Position numbers and translations under genes: made by a program
Virus record (IMG/VR): IMGVR_UViG_3300035698_009801
Span: 1 to 35,280 of that record
Reading direction: 5' to 3' (one strand)
Origin: a virus
Length of the DNA stretch: 35,280 nucleotides
Part shown: piece after piece, positions 30,755-35,280 of the stretch
Layout: every line of letters starts with the position of its first letter
How positions within the stretch are numbered: the stretch's first letter is position 1
Notes under the pieces: generated by a model
The model's database searches: none
What the model saw: only the letters and a program-made list of their open reading frames with translations
What the model was told of the DNA's origin: nothing

Positions 30755-32490
30755 CTACAGAGAAGGCCAGACGACAATATCATAATATAGTCTTACAGAT
30801 AATGGCTAGATTAGAGCGTACTGTATCAAATCAATTAAAGCCTTTAATCAATCGGCAGTACATGGATGCCGCAACCCTAATAACCCAGGGTGTACGTGAT
30901 GTAGACCATGTAGTAAATGAGCAAACCACTAGATTAAGAAAGATATTAAGAGCGCATTACCGGAGAGTAGCACTAACAGCAGGACGACAAGCAACAATAG
31001 CGTATGATCCAGATAAGTCCATGAATGAGAGTTTCTGGAATGACATCAATACTTATGTTGCTATGAATACCGGTAGAAAGATAACACAAGTACAGAATAC
31101 TACTAAAAAGATGTTAGGTATCGTTATTCAGACCGGTGTACAGCAAGGTGAGACTAATAGAGAGATAGCTACACGGTTAAGGAACACAGGTAAAGTTGAT
31201 AGTAAGTTTAGAGCATTAAGAATAGCCCGTACAGAAACACTAGGCATGTATAACTCTGCTACTGATGCCAGTGTAAGAGAAACAGGATTAAAATTTATTC
31301 GGGTATGGTCAACTACTAAGGATTTAAGAACTAGAAGAAGGAAAGCAAAGAGTAAATTTGATCATTGGGCTGTTGACGGTCAGAAGAGAGCGCAGAATGA
31401 AGATTTTGACGTAAGTGGAGAAAAACTAAGCTTTCCTGGTGATCCTAAAGGAAGTGCAGGTAATATAATTAATTGTAGATGTGTTCTAATGTATGAGCGA
31501 GATCGACAGGGACAAGCTAGACCAGCTAGTGAACCAGCTTTAAAACCTGTTAGTAGTTTGCCTATATCGATTCCTAAATTAAACCCCGAACAATTAATGA
31601 AAAGGGATATAAAAGCAGGAAAAGAAGTTTTAGAAAATAATTTAAGTCAAGAAAGTAAAAAGAGTTTAAATGAATATATAATAAACCATAAAAAATTAAA
31701 GGGCATAGAAAAACAAATAAAACCACTTAACGTGGAAAGAGATGTGTTATTAGATATCCCATCTGCTGAATTAACGGCAGCCGAAAAAATAAGATTGAAG
31801 GCTCTAACCGATGAATTAGTTAAATTAGATGATGAAGTTCAGGATGTATTCGGTGTACTTTTTGAATTAGAAGAAGATGAGATTATACCTGTATTTGATA
31901 AATTACGTGTGGACTTAATAAAGAAATCTAACGTACCAGAAAATGAAATTTTAAAACATATAGAAACAATAGACTTTGTTGAAACACAGGTTCCTCTTAA
32001 TTCAGAAATAAAAAACGACATTTCAGATTTTATCCGTTTATCTAATGGAAAAGGAAAAAGTGTAAGCCGTATTTCTGGTGATAGTGATAGAGCATATCAC
32101 AAAAGGATGACCAACAACACATCTAAAATAGATATAACATGGGCTGGAAAACAACAACAACAAAGCCTTTTTCATGAAATGGGTCATTCGATAGAATATG
32201 AAGATGACGAGATATTAAAATCAGCTACTTTTTGGCGTAATAATAAAGCAAAAAATAAAAAACCAAAGAAATTATCAGAAATAACTAATAATAATATGTA
32301 TGGCGATGCTGAGGTGGCGGTTGAGGATGGTTTTTTCACGCCTTATTTGGGTAAAGTTTATCCCGACCATAAAACAACTGAGGTGGTTTCTATTACGTTA
32401 GAAAATTTTGTATCTGGTGAGACTATGGCTAAATTTTATGTAAAAGATCCTGAATTATTTGAATTAGGATTAGGATGGTTAAAAAAATAA
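30739..32490 (+). CDS. MuF-domain head protein with C-terminal HExxH metallopeptidase-like domain
   Basis: 583 residues. The N-terminal part (about 30-250) is the MuF/SPP1 gp7 head-morphogenesis domain: ALRIARTETLGMYNSATDAS, WSTTKDLRTRRRKAKSKFDH and the final SAGNIINCRC (239-248). A helical linker (about 290-430) leads to HEMGH (479-483), followed by TEVVSITLENF and a short tail. HExxH plus a downstream Glu fits a zinc metallopeptidase. MuF proteins with C-terminal effector domains are known in phages as polymorphic toxins or injected effectors. The next gene overlaps the end and could be the antitoxin. Effector activity is inferred. Confidence 0.72.
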   Translation: MPIDLTTEKARRQYHNIVLQIMARLERTVSNQLKPLINRQYMDAATLITQGVRDVDHVVNEQTTRLRKILRAHYRRVALTAGRQATIAYDPDKSMNESFWNDINTYVAMNTGRKITQVQNTTKKMLGIVIQTGVQQGETNREIATRLRNTGKVDSKFRALRIARTETLGMYNSATDASVRETGLKFIRVWSTTKDLRTRRRKAKSKFDHWAVDGQKRAQNEDFDVSGEKLSFPGDPKGSAGNIINCRCVLMYERDRQGQARPASEPALKPVSSLPISIPKLNPEQLMKRDIKAGKEVLENNLSQESKKSLNEYIINHKKLKGIEKQIKPLNVERDVLLDIPSAELTAAEKIRLKALTDELVKLDDEVQDVFGVLFELEEDEIIPVFDKLRVDLIKKSNVPENEILKHIETIDFVETQVPLNSEIKNDISDFIRLSNGKGKSVSRISGDSDRAYHKRMTNNTSKIDITWAGKQQQQSLFHEMGHSIEYEDDEILKSATFWRNNKAKNKKPKKLSEITNNNMYGDAEVAVEDGFFTPYLGKVYPDHKTTEVVSITLENFVSGETMAKFYVKDPELFELGLGWLKK

Positions 32491-32774
32491 TGCTTCATAT
32501 TAAATTTAAAAGTATTCTTGATTCTGAATTAAAAATAAAAGGTCCTTGGATGGGTTATAACAAAATTCAGTTTTTTGGGACAGATAAAACGTTGTTAAGA
32601 CGGGTAATAGAGGGCTTACGTGGAATTCAAGGGCATTTAATTAATAGTAATTTAACAGCACCGATTGATGTCTATTCAGCAGTGAAACAAATAGATGATG
32701 TATTTGATGTAGAATATATTTCTATACCTAAAGATGCACGAAAAATAAATACACCTGTAGGAGTTCAATCATAA
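32475..32774 (+). CDS. Small protein overlapping the MuF gene, candidate immunity partner
   Basis: 99 residues (MVKKIMLHIKFKSILDSELK start, then KTLLRRVIEGLRGIQGHLIN). It overlaps the MuF gene by 16 bases; ATG at 32475 has AGGA 5 bases upstream, while ATG at 32490 forms a TAATG overlap. No family recognised. Gene order (effector C-terminus, then small gene) is typical of toxin-immunity pairs; there is no direct sequence evidence. Confidence 0.45.
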   Translation: MVKKIMLHIKFKSILDSELKIKGPWMGYNKIQFFGTDKTLLRRVIEGLRGIQGHLINSNLTAPIDVYSAVKQIDDVFDVEYISIPKDARKINTPVGVQS

Positions 32775-33178
32775 TGCCTAACTATAGCAATAAATCAAAA
32801 GCGAACTTATTAACCTGCCACCCTTATTTAAGATTAATCATGAATCAGGTTATATGGGAAATAGATTGCACTATACTAGAAGGCAAAAGGGATAAAGAAA
32901 GACAGATGGAGTTATATGCTAAAGGCACATCAACAGTAACTTATCCTAACAGTAAACACAATACTGAGCCTTATAGTATAGCTGTAGATGTGGTGCCGTA
33001 TCCCTTGGATTGGAATGATATACCAGCCTTCAAACAGTTAGGTGAAGTAATAATGAAAAAAGCTAATAAGCTAGGGATTGCATTGATTTGGGGTGGCAAC
33101 TGGGTAAATTTTAGGGATTATCCGCATTATCAGTTAGGGCCATCTATTATAAAATCTTTTGATAAGATGGGAGTATAA
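32774..33178 (+). CDS. M15-family peptidase, probable endolysin
   Basis: 134 residues. SKHNTEPYSIAVDVVPYP (H62, D72) and FRDYPHYQL (H118) are the zinc ligands of M15 peptidases (VanY/T5 endolysin type), which cleave peptidoglycan peptides. No signal peptide. The short size fits a single-domain Gram-negative lysin. Its place inside the head-gene block, instead of a lysis cassette with a holin, is unusual; a virion-associated role is possible. Confidence 0.78.
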   Translation: MPNYSNKSKANLLTCHPYLRLIMNQVIWEIDCTILEGKRDKERQMELYAKGTSTVTYPNSKHNTEPYSIAVDVVPYPLDWNDIPAFKQLGEVIMKKANKLGIALIWGGNWVNFRDYPHYQLGPSIIKSFDKMGV

Positions 33179-33916
33179 ATGCCAGATAAATATATAACAG
33201 TACCATTCGAGAAAAAGGATATTCAAGATAGCGGTATATTTACCGGTTATGGTTCTACGTTCGGTGGCAAGCCTGATTCTTATGGTGATATTATAGCACC
33301 GGGAGCCTTCAGCGAGTCCATTACTAAAAACGGTAGAGGGGGAATGGGTATTGCTATGTTGTATCAGCATGATTCTCATCAGCCAATCGGTGTTTGGACC
33401 AGTATAGCGCAAGATAAAAAAGGCTTAATCATGGAAGGCCAGCTTGTGATGGAAGTACAGCAAGCAAGGGAAACACATGCCTTAATGAAAGCCGGAGCGT
33501 TAAAAGGATTGTCTATTGGGTTTGATATGCCTAGAACTAATGGAAAAATAGATGAAGATGCAATAGAGATTAATGAAAAGAGTAAAACACAGTTACTAAA
33601 AAGAATAAACCTATGGGAAGTACCACCCGTTACCTTTGCAGCTAATACTAGAGCGAAAATAACTGGTGTAAAGAATTTAGAGGAAGCCATTACAGCTAGG
33701 GATATGGAAAAAGCCTTGAGGGATTCAGGGTTATCTAAATCTGAAGCATTGTATATGGTTACATTGTGTAAATCGGGCTTGAGGGATTCAGGCGACGATG
33801 TTCAAGTAAAAGAGCTTTTGGAAACTATAAAGAAAACTAATGAAGAGATGGAAAATCATAGGATTCTAAGTAGTCTTCTGAATAATCTTAATTTTGTTAA
33901 TGATACGTTAAAATAA
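33179..33916 (+). CDS. Prohead protease (HK97 type, U35)
   Basis: 245 residues. FTGYGSTFGG, YGDIIAPGAF, LYQHD (H64) and GALKGLSIGF (S112) match the HK97 prohead protease pattern, His/Ser catalytic pair included, followed by a long C-terminal helix. It cleaves the delta domain of the capsid protein made next door. Confidence 0.85.
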   Translation: MPDKYITVPFEKKDIQDSGIFTGYGSTFGGKPDSYGDIIAPGAFSESITKNGRGGMGIAMLYQHDSHQPIGVWTSIAQDKKGLIMEGQLVMEVQQARETHALMKAGALKGLSIGFDMPRTNGKIDEDAIEINEKSKTQLLKRINLWEVPPVTFAANTRAKITGVKNLEEAITARDMEKALRDSGLSKSEALYMVTLCKSGLRDSGDDVQVKELLETIKKTNEEMENHRILSSLLNNLNFVNDTLK

Positions 33917-33938
33917 CTATCAAACGGAGTTTTAAAAA

Positions 33939-35280
33939 ATGCCTGATATTTTAGAAGTTGTCGAGGATGTGAAGAAATCTGTTGTACAGATGGGCGAAAC
34001 ATCTAAGAAAAATTATGAGGAAATGAACCGTAATTTTGAGGAGTTCAAATCCACAATTAAGTCACAAGGTGAAACTGACCCAATTACTTTAGAGAAGTTG
34101 GATAAGCTAGCTAGTGATGTTAGTACAAGACAGGAAGCTGCTGATACAGCCGCAGCCGTACAAGCAAAGAATGAAAAAGATTTTACTGATCGTTTAGATG
34201 CCATTGAAGTTGCAGCAAAAAGGATTGGTCATCTTGGTTCTACTGGTAATATGGAACAAGACAGGAAGTTGATTGAAGATTCTATGTCATTTGAAAAGTC
34301 TTTGATTGCAGCTCAACAAAGGAAAGTTGGTTTTGGTGAAATTCTGGAAATGGAAAAGAACCCAAATCTGGAAAAGTTAGCTCAATACAAAGATTCTTTT
34401 TATGAGTATCTTGCTATTGATGAAAAGGCGATGAGTGCTGAAAGCTATAAATCACTTCAGGTTGGTATTGATGTTGATGGTGGTTATACAGTAACACCGT
34501 TTATGTCAAACAGAATCAGTCAAAGATTGTTTGAAACTGATCCTATCAGGCAACTAGCAAGCGTTGAAACCATCGGAACAGATGCATATGAGATGTTCTT
34601 AGATGATGACCAGGCCGGGGCTGATTGGGAAGGTGAAACAGTGCAGAATGATAACGAAGAAACGCCTAAAATGAAGAAAAAGCGTATTCCGGTTCATATT
34701 CTTGCCACTCATCCTAAAATGACTCAGATGCTTATTGATGACAGTAATATCAATATTGAATCGTGGTTAAGTAATAAAGTTGCTGATAAATTTAGTAGAA
34801 CTGAAGCTGCTTCTTTCGTTACTGGTGACAGTATTGGGAAACCAACTGGATTCGGTACTTATGCTGCTTGGACCACTAACGGTACTTATGAAAGTGGAAA
34901 AATTGAGCAAACTAATATGGGTCATGCTACTAAGTTTACTACTGACGGTCTTGTAGATGTTAAATACTCTATGATTGAGCAGTATTTGAATAGAGGGACA
35001 TGGTTATGTAATAGATTGAGCGTTCGTGATATCATGAAGCTGAAAGATGGTGACGGTCAATATATCTGGAGAGCCGGTATCACTGAAGGACAGCCAGCTA
35101 TGTTACTGGGATTGCCTTTTAGAATGTCAACTACGGTTGCTACTGCCGCTGCTGGTGCTTTGGCTATTTATTTAGCTGATTGGCGTGAATCCTATCTGAT
35201 TGTAGATAGACAAGGAATCAACGTTCAAAGAGATCCGTATACTAAGAAACCTTTTATCGAATTCTATACTCGTAAGCGTG
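33939..35280 (+). CDS. Major capsid protein (HK97 fold), partial
   Basis: Runs off the right edge; about 447 residues visible. ATG at 33939 follows GGAG. The first ~130 residues are a helical delta/scaffold region (MPDILEVVEDVKKSVVQMGE start), normally removed by the prohead protease. Then come DVDGGYTVTPFMSNRISQRL, DWEGETVQ, ILATHPKMTQMLIDDS and SVRDIMKLKDGDGQYIW, LPFRMSTTV, the core of HK97-type capsids. The order portal, MuF, protease, capsid is that of standard HK97-like phages. Confidence 0.88.
   Translation, partial: MPDILEVVEDVKKSVVQMGETSKKNYEEMNRNFEEFKSTIKSQGETDPITLEKLDKLASDVSTRQEAADTAAAVQAKNEKDFTDRLDAIEVAAKRIGHLGSTGNMEQDRKLIEDSMSFEKSLIAAQQRKVGFGEILEMEKNPNLEKLAQYKDSFYEYLAIDEKAMSAESYKSLQVGIDVDGGYTVTPFMSNRISQRLFETDPIRQLASVETIGTDAYEMFLDDDQAGADWEGETVQNDNEETPKMKKKRIPVHILATHPKMTQMLIDDSNINIESWLSNKVADKFSRTEAASFVTGDSIGKPTGFGTYAAWTTNGTYESGKIEQTNMGHATKFTTDGLVDVKYSMIEQYLNRGTWLCNRLSVRDIMKLKDGDGQYIWRAGITEGQPAMLLGLPFRMSTTVATAAAGALAIYLADWRESYLIVDRQGINVQRDPYTKKPFIEFYTRKR

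Noticed and set aside
1-35280. CRISPR arrays, IS elements, tRNA genes, integrase or attachment sites
   Set aside because: No regularly spaced repeats, transposase motifs, tRNA-like cloverleaf or integrase signature were seen.

Overview
The window is about 35 kb of an AT-rich tailed phage genome (Caudoviricetes) with HK97-type head genes. No tRNA, rRNA, IS element or integrase is visible. The host is probably Gram-negative: the gene at the left edge encodes a secreted protein resembling an outer-membrane barrel, and the promoter-like elements have plain sigma70-style boxes (TTTACT, 18 bp, TATAAT). I cannot name the host.

Layout: two transcription blocks diverge from a non-coding region at 23266-23705. 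To the left, on the minus strand, is a long replication, recombination and DNA-modification block. It holds a SNF2 helicase, a sigma-like factor, a primase, a replisome-organizer-like protein apparently split in two frames, an Mre11-like phosphoesterase, a DnaB-like helicase with a cysteine-rich insert, a Mom-like base modifier, a VUT/YhhQ-type transporter, a TGT/DpdA-like protein, a sliding clamp, a family A polymerase with a uracil-glycosylase-like N-terminus, a clamp loader, a gp32-like SSB, a RecA-like recombinase, an endonuclease VII-like nuclease and a half-length Rad50/SbcC ending at its zinc hook. To the right, on the plus strand, are small and large terminase, a set of small virion-type genes (two tandem paralogues), portal, a MuF-domain protein with a C-terminal HExxH domain, a possible partner gene, an M15 peptidase, prohead protease and a major capsid protein that runs off the right edge.

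Genes are tightly packed with ATGA or TAATG overlaps, and several small genes were read by hand in the gaps (53-, 57-, 57-, 52- and 35-residue products).

Most interesting points: (1) three small reading frames starting MKIY[M/T/L]AG between the TGT-like gene, the clamp and the polymerase; two are broken by (TA)n tracts, and the clamp and polymerase starts that they overlap lack Shine-Dalgarno sequences; (2) a DNA-modification set (TGT/DpdA-like, VUT-type transporter, Mom-like) inside the replication block; (3) a MuF protein with a metallopeptidase-like C-terminus and an overlapping small gene, resembling a toxin-immunity layout; (4) a replisome-organizer-like gene whose C-terminal part continues in the -1 frame; (5) a structured non-coding region at 19201-19731 and two families of repeated intergenic elements that may be promoters.

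All functional names rest on motifs read by eye and on recalled families; no database search was run.
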